Source: Pedobacter sp. (GTDB lineage Bacteria; Bacteroidota; Bacteroidia; Sphingobacteriales; Sphingobacteriaceae). Taken from it: 64,000 bases of DNA. The notes under the pieces were generated by a model, which saw only the letters and a program-made list of their open reading frames with translations, was not told where the DNA came from and did no database searches. The translations under genes were made by a program, and so were the position numbers. This document shows positions 17,371 through 28,011 of the stretch, one piece after another; the stretch's first letter is position 1, and each line of letters opens with the position of its first letter. The DNA lies in NCBI RefSeq assembly GCF_031119335.1, contig NZ_JAVHXT010000010.1, forward strand, positions 62,001-126,000, read 5' to 3'.

Positions 17371-17452
17371 TATAAAAAAGAAAAGAGATATCGCATCCAC
17401 GCATATCTCTCTTTCTAACCAAATATAAACCTGTATGAACGGGTTGCTCTTT
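17371..17452. repeat. Right att-region repeat (hairpin plus core direct repeat)
   Basis: Same 82 bp module as 801-882 with a changed hairpin interior. Confidence 0.85.
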
Positions 17453-17485
17453 ATTCCTTTTCAGGACTTTTATCTATTCTAGGGC

Positions 17486-17552
17486 GTTGATGTAAATCAA
17501 CACTACAAATGTAGGTATTATTTTTCTTAGTGTAAATGGTACACTAAGAAAA
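17486..17552 (-). promoter_or_regulatory. Cluster of three palindromes with a TACATTTG -7-like element just outside the right att
   Basis: GTTGATgtaaATCAAC (17486-17501), CTACAaaTGTAG (17503-17514), TTTTCTTAGTGTAaatggTACACTAAGAAAA (17522-17552); minus strand reads TACATTTG. Confidence 0.5.
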
Positions 17553-18217
17553 TTTAATTTTGTCAAGCGTTATGACAGTTCTGTGACTTTTGTGGGCGTT
17601 TTCTTGCAGTTTCGCCACTTTAAAGGTATCTTAACTGTTATGTCTGTAGTTTTGCTCCGCAAAAACTAACCTATTAACGCAAAAATACGAAATAGATTTT
17701 GCGCTGCTTTTTAAAAGTTTTATCATAATGTTGTATTTAACTTTTATTAACATTGTTTTACCTTTTTCATCATGAGTTCTTTTTTTATAAGGTATTCAAG
17801 ATTGCTTTGCAATTTGGCTTGAACCAAAAGTAACAACCTGAGCATTAGCGAAAGCATACCTGTAAATAAAGACATTAACGCTAAGGTATAAATTTCAAGG
17901 TTGCTCAACCTTATCTTGCTTCAGCTCAATAAAACGTTAATAGTGCTGGATGAGACGTGTCATTGTTGCAGCAAAGATGAAAGGTTGATAAACACATCTG
18001 CACCCAGCTTAGTTGGTAGGTGCCCGGCCGTTCCTGCAAACGTTTTATTGGCTTACGGGGCGATATGCTAAGAGGCCGTGATTTCGTACTTGGGAAAGTT
18101 TGTACTCATTTCAACTGTTTAAAATCTAGTGCAGATAGGATAGGCTTAAATAGCCTTTGTGTTCTTGGTGTCTTGGTGGTTAAATCTTGTCCTAAGCTTA
18201 TCCGTTAAAAAACAAAA

Positions 18218-18242
18218 AAGCAGTACCTCTCGGCACTGCTTT
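18218..18242 (-). terminator. Terminator hairpin downstream of gapA
   Basis: AAAGCAGTaCCtctcGGcACTGCTTT with flanking A/T runs. Confidence 0.7.
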
Positions 18243-18266
18243 CTATTTTTGGTTTGGATGTCATGC

Positions 18267-19301
<1,035 letters not shown>

Positions 19302-19395
19302 TTAATTGTAATCATGAGCTCTCCCGATGTAAAATCGGGATCGGTTTTTGTTTTAATAATGGTGATGAAGCTGTCCAAAAGACGACTCATCGTAT

Positions 19396-20238
19396 TTAAT
19401 TGGTGTAATAATTTAATATGTTGTGTATGGGTTCTCTAGTTACTGATACAATGCTGATGTTGTATTTGCTTGCCACTTCTCGTAATTGATCTTGGAAAGC
19501 GCCAGCTACAGAACCCACAAAATGCACTTCTTCTTCTGGATGTTTTTCTAGCGTAGGGATGATATAGCTTTTTATATATTTATCAAATCCTTGGGCCAAC
19601 AACTGTTGGATATAGGTATGGTTTCTATTATCGAGATAGAAATCCAAAAACGAGGCTAGGTAAGTTTGCGCCTGCGGTTTTCTGTACACACGTTCTAAGA
19701 TGCTTGGTCGGTCTAAGTTGTACTGCGCTTCTATCTTCATTTTTAAATCTTCCGGCATTTTACCTTCCAAGAAGTTTTTCAACAGCATTTTACCAAAATA
19801 GTTGGCCGAGCCTTCATCGGCAAGGATATAGCCCAAGCCGTAATTGTTCTTCTCTGGTTTTTTGCCATTGTAGTAAGCACAATTGGCGCCACTGCCTAAA
19901 ATGCCAACAATGCCCGTTTTATCGTGGCAGGCAGCAATAGCAGCTCCGTACACATCGTCTTTTACCTTAATTTTGCCATTCACAAAGAACTGCTCCAATG
20001 TACTGGTAAGTTCTTGTTGTTTCTCTTTGGCCGAGGCACCTGCTGCGAAAACGTAGATTTTTCTAATATTCTCTGCATTATGGATCAAGGTAATGTTCTT
20101 GCTAAGCACCTGCAACACTTGCTTAGGATCGTTAAAACAAGGATTAACACTTGCGGTATGCGTTTCGATCATGGCAGTGCCTTCTTGCCAAATTTTCCAG
20201 CAAGCATTTTTTGATCCGCTATATACTACTGCTATCAT
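19396..20238 (-). CDS. BadF/BadG/BcrA/BcrD-type ATPase / N-acetylglucosamine kinase-like
   Basis: GILGSGANCAYYNG, YILADEGSANYFGKMLL. Confidence 0.85.
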   Translation of the reverse strand: MIAVVYSGSKNACWKIWQEGTAMIETHTASVNPCFNDPKQVLQVLSKNITLIHNAENIRKIYVFAAGASAKEKQQELTSTLEQFFVNGKIKVKDDVYGAAIAACHDKTGIVGILGSGANCAYYNGKKPEKNNYGLGYILADEGSANYFGKMLLKNFLEGKMPEDLKMKIEAQYNLDRPSILERVYRKPQAQTYLASFLDFYLDNRNHTYIQQLLAQGFDKYIKSYIIPTLEKHPEEEVHFVGSVAGAFQDQLREVASKYNISIVSVTREPIHNILNYYTN

Positions 20239-20243
20239 CTTAA

Positions 20244-21233
20244 CTATATTGATAAAACGTGTGTCATTTGCAACAAATCATCTTCCAGCTTGTAATTACT
20301 TAAGCCACTAAGTGCTTCTTCTAAAGAGGTTAAGCCAATTTCGTTTCCTTTTAAACCTACCATCTTCATGCTTTCGCCAGCAATAAGTGCATTGGTAGCT
20401 GCAAAACCTAATCTGCTGCCTAAAATTCTGTCGAAACCACTTGGGCTACCACCACGTTGTAAGTGACCTAAAACCGTTACTTTGGTATCGTAGTGCGTAA
20501 ACTTACGCTTCACTGCTTTCGCAATATCATAAGCGCCGCCGTATTTATTTCCTTCAGAAACAATTACAATGCTCGATGATTTTTTGGTTGAAGCACCTGA
20601 TTTTAACTTGGTAATCAATTCTTTTAAAGAAGTTTCCCTTTCTGGTAAAAGTACTGCTTCGGCACCGCTGGCAATTGCACTACGCAAGGCAATACAGCCA
20701 GAGTCGCGGCCCATTACCTCAATAAAGAACAGCCTATCGTGAGAATCGGCGGTGTCTCTAATCTTATCTATGGCTTCTATAACGGTGTTAATGGCGGTAT
20801 CGTAACCTAAGGTAAAGTCAGATCCGTAAAGATCGTTATCTATCGTTCCAGGCACGCCAATTACTTTAACGCCAAATTTTTCGCCAAATCGTTTAGCTCC
20901 GGTAAAGGTGCCATCGCCACCAATTACCACCAAGCCATCTATTTCTTTTTCTTGTAAATTCTTAAAGGCAATCTCCATTCCGGCATCCTCTTTAAACTCC
21001 AAACATCTGGCTGTTTTAAGGATGGTTCCGCCCATGTGTAAAATATTGCTTACAGAGCGGGCATTCATCGGAATTATGTTGTTATTGATTAGACCTTGGT
21101 AGCCTTGTATTGCACCGAACATGTTTTTGCCATGATAAATTCCGGTGCGTACCACGGCCCTAATGCAGGCATTCATGCCTGGAGCATCGCCTCCTGAGGT
21201 CAGTACTGCTATGTTCTTAATATTTGGTTTCAT
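20244..21233 (-). CDS. pfkA: 6-phosphofructokinase (start re-set to MKPNIKNIAVLTSGGDAPG)
   Basis: VLTSGGDAPGMNACIRAVVR, GGDGTFTGAKRF, PGTIDNDLYGSDFTLGYDTAI, EVMGRDSG. Confidence 0.97.
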   Translation of the reverse strand: MKPNIKNIAVLTSGGDAPGMNACIRAVVRTGIYHGKNMFGAIQGYQGLINNNIIPMNARSVSNILHMGGTILKTARCLEFKEDAGMEIAFKNLQEKEIDGLVVIGGDGTFTGAKRFGEKFGVKVIGVPGTIDNDLYGSDFTLGYDTAINTVIEAIDKIRDTADSHDRLFFIEVMGRDSGCIALRSAIASGAEAVLLPERETSLKELITKLKSGASTKKSSSIVIVSEGNKYGGAYDIAKAVKRKFTHYDTKVTVLGHLQRGGSPSGFDRILGSRLGFAATNALIAGESMKMVGLKGNEIGLTSLEEALSGLSNYKLEDDLLQMTHVLSI

Positions 21234-21356
21234 TCTGATTATACGAATATAACGTGTATTTTTTACACTAAGTAATTTTTTTTCAAATAATTTATGAATT
21301 AACGAAATAAGTGTCTTTATTTTGTTCCATATTTCGAACATTTTAAAGCGATTGTT

Positions 21357-22046
21357 TTGACAGAAGTGACCCCCGGTTTTGATTTTGCAGTCTCTATAGA
21401 TTGTGTGCTTTTTGGCTTTGATGGTGCCGAACTTAAAATCTTGTTGATTGAGAGAAACGAGGAACCATTTAAAGATTGGTGGGCTTTGCCCGGAAACTTG
21501 GTTAACCACGAAGAAAGTGTTGATCAATCTGCACAGCGTATCTTGAAAGAGCTTACTGGCCTAAGCGATATTTACATGGAACAGTACTATGCCTTTGGCG
21601 ATGTAAATCGACATCCGCAGGGTAGGGTAATTTCTGTAGCTTATTATGCCATGTTACGTTTAGGTGGCGATAAACCACTAAAACCGCTTAGCAATTACGC
21701 TAAAAAAGCGCAGTGGGTAAACGTGGCTAGCTTGCCTAAATTGGCTTTCGACCATCAAAACATCCTCAATAAAGGTTTAGAGAAAATTAAGCGCAGAATT
21801 AAGCACCTGCCATTGGCTTTCGAACTTTTGCCAGAAAAATTTACGCTTACCCAAGTGCAAAGTGTTTACGAACTTATTTTAGGTAAGAAACTGGATAAAC
21901 GTAATTTCCGTAAGAAGATTTTAAGTTTTAAAGTGCTTAAAGAGCTAGAAGAAAAGCAACGTGGGGTATCTTTTAGGGCGGCTACATTGTACAAGTTTGA
22001 TAAACGTAAGTACAACAAGCTGTTCGGTAAAGAAATTTCTTTTTAA
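21357..22046 (+). CDS. Nudix-domain protein with C-terminal winged helix (NrtR-like regulator); TTG start
   Basis: Nudix-like WALPGNLVNHEESVDQSAQRILKELTGL; C-terminal FELLPEKFTLTQVQSVYELILGKKLDKRNFRKKIL. Confidence 0.88.
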   Translation: MTEVTPGFDFAVSIDCVLFGFDGAELKILLIERNEEPFKDWWALPGNLVNHEESVDQSAQRILKELTGLSDIYMEQYYAFGDVNRHPQGRVISVAYYAMLRLGGDKPLKPLSNYAKKAQWVNVASLPKLAFDHQNILNKGLEKIKRRIKHLPLAFELLPEKFTLTQVQSVYELILGKKLDKRNFRKKILSFKVLKELEEKQRGVSFRAATLYKFDKRKYNKLFGKEISF

Positions 22047-22232
22047 TTTTTTTCGCACTGTAATAATAGAACTGTTAATCAAAACAGATGAAACGCAGGT
22101 AAAACTTATGCGATCTCTTCCTGGTCGGCAAAGGTACTATCCTGGATAAAGATTGTAGTGTAAAGCTCCAGATAACCATAGGTGACTAGAGGACTATCGG
22201 AATATAGCAGCACTAGTTCTGCGCTTCAAATA

Positions 22233-22712
22233 TTAAACGTTTTTCTTTACCCTAAACGAGAAATACTTTTGCGAGAAATAACTAAACACTGCCAATACTG
22301 CTGTAATTAAAGCTTTAGAAATGGAAGGGTAAAACTGGAAACCTTCTACCAATATCTTCATGAGGGCGTAGTTGAGTAAAATATTGGTGGCTACGACGGT
22401 GCCATACCTAAATAATTGGATGCGTCCTTTTAGGTTCGATTGTGTGAAAACTAAATACTTGTTTAACGTGAAGCCTACTAGAAAGGTGAACACAGATTCT
22501 AATGCAAGCGCAGCAATGGGAGCGGTAACCATGTACTCGCCAATGTGTACGTTTTTTTGGTGCAAAACGTAGTTGTAAATAATGAAATAAGCAACAATCC
22601 CAGAGGCTGCAGTAATACCTCCACTCGCCATGTAACGAAAAGTGCCGATAGAAAACCAATTTTTAAAAGGGGGATAGAAAAAATCGATAATGCGTAACGC
22701 TAATTTCCTCAT
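22233..22712 (-). CDS. GtrA family membrane protein
   Basis: RYMASGGITAASGIVAYFIIYNYVL... four TM helices, ~159 aa. Confidence 0.82.
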   Translation of the reverse strand: MRKLALRIIDFFYPPFKNWFSIGTFRYMASGGITAASGIVAYFIIYNYVLHQKNVHIGEYMVTAPIAALALESVFTFLVGFTLNKYLVFTQSNLKGRIQLFRYGTVVATNILLNYALMKILVEGFQFYPSISKALITAVLAVFSYFSQKYFSFRVKKNV

Positions 22713-22778
22713 CCTTTTTTGTAGGTTAATTGCTTGTTTAACATTTGTGCTGTGTTATTTCCTGCTTTAAATTGAAGC

Positions 22779-23873
22779 TTAAGGTGCTACAATGGTAAAC
22801 AGATAGGCAGCAAAAATAGTTAATAATACAACGCCCTGCAATATGTTGGTTCTACCAGATCCGAGAGAAAGCATAATCGTAAATAACGACAACAGAAGTA
22901 GCGTTACAGACTTGGTGTCGATACCTAAAGTTATGGTCATTCCAGAAACTAAAGACACAATAGAAACAGCAGGTATGGTAAGCCCGATAGTTGCCAGCGC
23001 AGAGCCTAAAGCCAAGTTTAAACTTGTTTGCAGTCTGTTCTTTCTTGCTGCTCTGTAAGCTGCCAAGCCCTCTGGTAGCAAAACAACTGCAGCAATAATT
23101 ACACCTACTAACATTTTTGGCGCACCTGCGCTAATTACTGCGTTTTCGATATCTGGAGCTAATGTTTTTGCTAGTAGCACTACAATGCCTAAACAAACTA
23201 ATAACAATAAGCCGCTGCTTAACGCTACTGTTCTTGTAGGAGGTTCGGCATGTGCTTCTATACCTTTTTCGTCGTTGTCTGGTGGTAAAAAGAAATCTCT
23301 GTGCCTAACAGTTTGCACCAAAACGAACGTGCCGTATAAGATCAACGAAATAATGGCTACGAAAATAAGTTGGGCATCGTTATAGAAAGGACCTGCTACG
23401 CTAGTGGTGTGGTTTGGCAATACCAGTGTAAGTGTTAAAATGGCTGCTAGGGCAACTAAGGCTGCTTTTACACCATCTAAACTGAAGCGTTGTTGCTTAA
23501 ATTTAACGCCACCTGCTAACAAACAAATGCCGACCATACCGGTAAGAATAATCATCACTGCGGCAAAAACGGTATCTCTTGCTAGTGCTTCGGTTCCAGG
23601 GCCGCCTGTGAGCATTAAGGAAACGATAAGCGAAACTTCAATGGTGGTTACTGCTAAAGCGAGGATTAGTGTTCCAAATGGCTCGCCAACTTTATGTGCT
23701 ACCACCTCTGCATGGTGTACCGCCGACAATACACTGCCAATAAGAAGTGTTACCAGCAAAATCGTTCCAAAGCTGCCCATGCTATCAAGAGGCAAAAAGT
23801 AGGCTATCCAAGCTAAAATAGGTAGGGCAATTGTCCAGAGCGGAAGCGGTAGTTTTTTTAACATGTCGTTCAA
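22779..23873 (-). CDS. Ca2+/H+ antiporter (ChaA-like)
   Basis: HHAEVVAHKVGEPFGTLILALAVTTIEVSLI and VVLLPEGLAAYRAARKNRLQTSLNLALGSALATIGLTIP CaCA repeats. Confidence 0.9.
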   Translation of the reverse strand: MNDMLKKLPLPLWTIALPILAWIAYFLPLDSMGSFGTILLVTLLIGSVLSAVHHAEVVAHKVGEPFGTLILALAVTTIEVSLIVSLMLTGGPGTEALARDTVFAAVMIILTGMVGICLLAGGVKFKQQRFSLDGVKAALVALAAILTLTLVLPNHTTSVAGPFYNDAQLIFVAIISLILYGTFVLVQTVRHRDFFLPPDNDEKGIEAHAEPPTRTVALSSGLLLLVCLGIVVLLAKTLAPDIENAVISAGAPKMLVGVIIAAVVLLPEGLAAYRAARKNRLQTSLNLALGSALATIGLTIPAVSIVSLVSGMTITLGIDTKSVTLLLLSLFTIMLSLGSGRTNILQGVVLLTIFAAYLFTIVAP

Positions 23874-24022
23874 TTATCGATGTGAGTGTTTTGGGTAATT
23901 TTCAAAAATATGGTTATCAAGTTAGTATCCAAGCGTTCTGTGTAAATATTAGGCTACTAAAAAGCAGATAAGCATTTATGTTGTAACTTAGCTACACTAG
24001 ATATACCTCAAAACACAAAAAA

Positions 24023-25225
24023 ATGAAAAGATGTTTTTTCTTTTTGGCTTGTGCCTTATTCAATTTGGCTGCAGCTGCCCAAATAGATACTTTGGCGTAC
24101 AGAGCAACAGCTAATACCATCCAGAAAAAATATGCCCCAGATAAACGTTCAGTGTATTTTGACGTTCGGTTTAAAGGCGATTCTGTTTTTGTGGAAAGTA
24201 CATCTGAACAAGCCGTGTCTGCTTTCGGAAATTCTTTTGCAGCTAATGAAAAAGCAAAGCTGATATTGTCCGTCTTGCCATCAAAACAATTGAAAGATCA
24301 AATTTATGGTGTAACCACAATATCGGTAGCTAACAATAGAAGCAAGCCTTTTCATGGCGCAGAGCTAATGACACAAACCTTGTTAGGTACGCCCATCCAA
24401 ATCTTGAAAAAGCAGGGTGGATTTTATTTGGTGAAATCGCCTGATGGCTATTTAGCTTGGACTGACGGTGGTTCTATCGCTTTGATGAACGAGAACAAAT
24501 TTAAAGAATGGCAAGCTGCAAAGAAAATAATTTACGTAAACGATTATGGACATGCTCTTGTCAAAGCCGATCCGACTGCTGCTAGGATTTCTGACTTAGT
24601 AGCTGGAAATGTATTGAGATTTTTGGCTACTGAAGGCTCGTTTACTAAAGTTGCTTTTCCGGATGGGAGAGAAGCTTATATTCCAACAAATCAAACTGCA
24701 GATTATAGTGCTTGGTTAAAAAGACCAATTCCTAGCACTGAAGCGATTTTGAAAACTGCGCAAACTTTAATTGGCGTACCGTATTTATGGGGCGGCACTT
24801 CCATAAAAGGGGTAGATTGTAGTGGCTTTACCAAAACTGCCTACTTTTTGAATGGTGTGATCATTCCTCGTGATGCCTCGCAACAAGCTTTGGTTGGTGA
24901 AAAGTTGGACGTAACGGAAAATGATTCGGTTAGTGTAGAAAAATGCTTGAAGAATTTAAAGCCCGGAGATTTGATGTTTTTCTCTGCCGCTAAGCGTAGA
25001 GGTGTGAATGGTGGACGCATTAGCCACACAGCAATTTACATGGGCAATGGCGAATTTATCCAGTCTGCAGGAATGGTGAAGATCAGCAGTATTTTGCCAA
25101 CGGCGACTAATTATGATGAGTATCAGACTAAAACCTTGGTAGGCGCAAGGCGGATTTTAACACAGATCAATCAGCCAGAAATTACTAAAGTTGAAAAGCA
25201 CGATTGGTATTTTAGCAAGAAGTAA
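24023..25225 (+). CDS. C40 (NlpC/P60) peptidase with SH3-like domains
   Basis: GVPYLWGGTSIKGVDCSGFTKTAYF; RISHTAIYMGNGEFIQSAG. Confidence 0.93.
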   Translation: MKRCFFFLACALFNLAAAAQIDTLAYRATANTIQKKYAPDKRSVYFDVRFKGDSVFVESTSEQAVSAFGNSFAANEKAKLILSVLPSKQLKDQIYGVTTISVANNRSKPFHGAELMTQTLLGTPIQILKKQGGFYLVKSPDGYLAWTDGGSIALMNENKFKEWQAAKKIIYVNDYGHALVKADPTAARISDLVAGNVLRFLATEGSFTKVAFPDGREAYIPTNQTADYSAWLKRPIPSTEAILKTAQTLIGVPYLWGGTSIKGVDCSGFTKTAYFLNGVIIPRDASQQALVGEKLDVTENDSVSVEKCLKNLKPGDLMFFSAAKRRGVNGGRISHTAIYMGNGEFIQSAGMVKISSILPTATNYDEYQTKTLVGARRILTQINQPEITKVEKHDWYFSKK

Positions 25226-25569
25226 TGAGCATTACAATTTATCACAACAGCAGATGTAGCAAAAGCAACGCTGCCTTAAAAGAAATTACAAAAAGTGGAG
25301 AGCCGTTCGAAGTGGTTAATTATTTGGAAGCTGTTCCCAGTATTACTGAATTAAAATCACTTTTGGCAAAATTGGATTTGAATCCAATTGATATTGTCCG
25401 TAAAACAGAGAAGATTTATTTGGAGAAATTTAAGGATAAAAACTTATCTGATGCGGAATGGATCAAGGCGCTGCATGAAAATCCAATTTTAATACAAAGG
25501 CCAATTATTGTCAATAGCGACAAGGCTGTAATTGCTAGAAGCGAAGAGGCTATTGATAGTATTCTTTAA
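25225..25569 (+). CDS. ArsC/Spx-family arsenate reductase-like protein
   Basis: ITIYHNSRCSKSNAALKEI; NPILIQRPIIV. Confidence 0.92.
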   Translation: MSITIYHNSRCSKSNAALKEITKSGEPFEVVNYLEAVPSITELKSLLAKLDLNPIDIVRKTEKIYLEKFKDKNLSDAEWIKALHENPILIQRPIIVNSDKAVIARSEEAIDSIL

Positions 25570-25637
25570 CTATAGCTTTCACAAAGTCGTCATTGCGAGG
25601 TACGAAGCAATCTTACAACTTTAGCTGAGAAAGTTCT

Positions 25638-26210
25638 TTAACGAATATAAATCTTTGGCTTTCCATCCTCAGCTTCCTCTTTCTTTGGAGGATTTACAGT
25701 TTTAATAGCCATCACTACAAAACCGTCTTTCTTTTCAGATAGATAAGGATAGTTCTTGCTGTCTACCACTCTTACATGTTTAATGGCATCAATACTAATA
25801 AAGGTACTATCAGGTTGTTTTTGCCACTCATCATCTACACTGAATAAAATATCTTTTTCACTTAACTTGCAGTATTTGCTAGCCAACTCATATAGATTAA
25901 CTATTTCTGGCTTTTCTATCTTGTATTTAAAGAGAAGGCTTCTGGTAGCTTTATCGATGTTCAAATCATCAACATTGTTGTAATTGATGAAAATTGGATT
26001 TACGGTTTTAACCTTAGTTTTTGAATTGAAATTCCATGTAAGTACATCGTTATTTTGATGAGGTAGAAGAGAAGCGCTTTGGATGTCGTATATGACTTTA
26101 ACCTTGGGTTTTGTCTTAGTTCTTAATACGGTATCTAACTTTGCCTCTTGCGCCTTTACAAAACCTAAACTGAACAACAACAAGATGATTGTAAACGTAA
26201 GCCTCTTCAT
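25638..26210 (-). CDS. Hypothetical secreted protein
   Basis: Signal peptide MKRLTFTIILLLFSLGFVKAQ; no recognised domain. Confidence 0.7.
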   Translation of the reverse strand: MKRLTFTIILLLFSLGFVKAQEAKLDTVLRTKTKPKVKVIYDIQSASLLPHQNNDVLTWNFNSKTKVKTVNPIFINYNNVDDLNIDKATRSLLFKYKIEKPEIVNLYELASKYCKLSEKDILFSVDDEWQKQPDSTFISIDAIKHVRVVDSKNYPYLSEKKDGFVVMAIKTVNPPKKEEAEDGKPKIYIR

Positions 26211-26258
26211 TTATCATAATTTATTTTAGGATGTAGAAAAAAGCATTTTCCATAAAAA

Positions 26259-26282
26259 ATCCCGATTTTTTAGATCGGGATT
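26259..26282 (-). terminator. glyS terminator
   Basis: AATCCCGATttttttagATCGGGATT hairpin between convergent/adjacent genes. Confidence 0.7.
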
Positions 26283-26288
26283 AAACAT

Positions 26289-27776
26289 TTATGAATTACT
26301 TAACAAACTTCTCCAGCTTACCTTGCTTTCAATCGTCCAGTGCAAATCTTTAATTTCAATACGTTGTTGCTCCATCGTATCTCTATGACGAATGGTAACC
26401 GTATTATCTTCCAAAGTTTGGTGATCTACCGTGATACAGAAAGGCGTACCAACGGCATCTTGTCTACGATAACGTTTACCAATCGCATCTTTCTCTTCGT
26501 AAATACAATTAAAGTCAAACTTCAAAGCATCCATCACTTCACGAGCTTTTTCCGGCAAACCATCCTTTTTAGTTAAAGGGAAAATAGCCGCTTTAATTGG
26601 GGCTAGTGCAGGGTGCAAACGCAATAAAGTTCTGCTGTCCTGTCTTTCAGGCGTGCTTAAATCTTCCTCTTCCAATGCGTTAATCATCGTTAACAAGAAC
26701 ATTCTATCTAAACCAATTGATGTTTCAATTACATAAGGAACATAGTTGCCGTAAGGCTTTCCGTTCTCATCCAATTCAGCATCAAAATACTGCATTTTCT
26801 TACCGCTAAACTCTTGGTGTTGCGATAAATCGAAATCAGTTCTACTGTGAATACCTTCTACTTCTTTAAAGCCAAATGGGAATTCGAACTCAATATCTGT
26901 AGCTGCATTAGCATAGTGCGCTAGTTTCACGTGGTCGTGGTAACGATATTTCTCTGCAGGCGTACCCAAAGCTTTGTGCCATTTCAAACGAGCTTCTTTC
27001 CAGTACTCAAACCATTTTTTGTCTTCACCTGGACGAACAAAGAATTGCATTTCCATTTGCTCGAACTCACGCATACGCATAATGAACTGACGGGCAATTA
27101 CCTCGTTTCTAAAAGCTTTACCAATTTGTGCAATACCGAAAGGAATTTTCATTCTGCCTGTTTTTTGCACGTTCAAGAAATTTACGAAAATACCTTGCGC
27201 AGTTTCTGGGCGTAAGTAGACCTTCTCACTGCCGTCTGCCATTGCGCCAAACTGCGTGTCAAACATCAAGTTAAACTGACGTACATCAGTCCAGTTCTTG
27301 GTGCCACTTACCGGGCAAGCAATTTCATGCTCTTCAATTAACGCTTTTAAACGAGGTAAATCCTCAGCTTTTAAAGCATCGTCCATGTCAGTTTGCAATT
27401 TTGCAGCTTTTTCGGTTTTGCCATCTTTCTCGTATTTGGCAATTCTATCTTCCAATAATTGGTCGGCACGGTAACGTTTTTTCGAATCCTTGTTGTCAAT
27501 CATCGGGTCGTTAAAACCATCAACGTGACCACTAGCCTTCCAGATTTTTGGATGCATAAAAATAGCAGAATCAATGCCCACAATGTTTTCGTGCATTTGC
27601 ACCATTGCTTTCCACCAATAAGTTTTGATGTTGTTTTTCAACTCCGCACCCAATTGTCCGTAGTCGTAAACCGCACTTAAGCCATCATATATTTCGCTGC
27701 TTTGGAACACAAAACCATATTCCTTTGCATGTGATATTACATTTTTAAAAAGTTCGTCGTTATTTTTCTGAGCCAT
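26289..27776 (-). CDS. glyS: Glycine--tRNA ligase (class II homodimeric)
   Basis: YDYGQLGAELKNNIKTYWWKAMVQ, MFDTQFG, RPETAQGIFVNFLNV. Confidence 0.97.
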   Translation of the reverse strand: MAQKNNDELFKNVISHAKEYGFVFQSSEIYDGLSAVYDYGQLGAELKNNIKTYWWKAMVQMHENIVGIDSAIFMHPKIWKASGHVDGFNDPMIDNKDSKKRYRADQLLEDRIAKYEKDGKTEKAAKLQTDMDDALKAEDLPRLKALIEEHEIACPVSGTKNWTDVRQFNLMFDTQFGAMADGSEKVYLRPETAQGIFVNFLNVQKTGRMKIPFGIAQIGKAFRNEVIARQFIMRMREFEQMEMQFFVRPGEDKKWFEYWKEARLKWHKALGTPAEKYRYHDHVKLAHYANAATDIEFEFPFGFKEVEGIHSRTDFDLSQHQEFSGKKMQYFDAELDENGKPYGNYVPYVIETSIGLDRMFLLTMINALEEEDLSTPERQDSRTLLRLHPALAPIKAAIFPLTKKDGLPEKAREVMDALKFDFNCIYEEKDAIGKRYRRQDAVGTPFCITVDHQTLEDNTVTIRHRDTMEQQRIEIKDLHWTIESKVSWRSLLSNS

Positions 27777-28011
27777 AGTGCGCCAAAGATAATAAAAAAG
27801 GTAGAGGGTTTAAAGGCGTAAAACCTAAGGTTTTTGAAAAGCAATTTTAGTGCTAATTTGTTCCGAAAGCCCTGCTGTTCATTACAAGTCCGCACTCGCT
27901 ACACTCGCTTGCGTGCTTTTCATTTCTATCAGGTTTATTTAACAAATGACAACATTTCAAACTTCGCGTTCTTTTCGAAACTCTCCTGTACATTGGTTAA
28001 AACGGATGTTC

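Larger units (their letters stand above)
846..17452. mobile_element. Integrative element (~16.6 kb) bounded by direct repeats, integrase at left end, radC at right end
   Basis: Direct repeat taaccaaatataaacctgtatgaacgggttgctctt near 846-882 and 17416-17452 (constant offset 16570), tyrosine recombinase immediately inside the left repeat, accessory genes between; core genes begin only to the right. Confidence 0.85.

Noticed and set aside
18020-18208. ORF 62 aa, plus strand
   Set aside because: Cys/Leu-rich short ORF in a non-coding segment that runs toward the gapA terminator; no support
22372-23802. Plus-strand ORFs opposite GtrA and ChaA-like genes
   Set aside because: Antisense shadows of well-supported minus-strand genes
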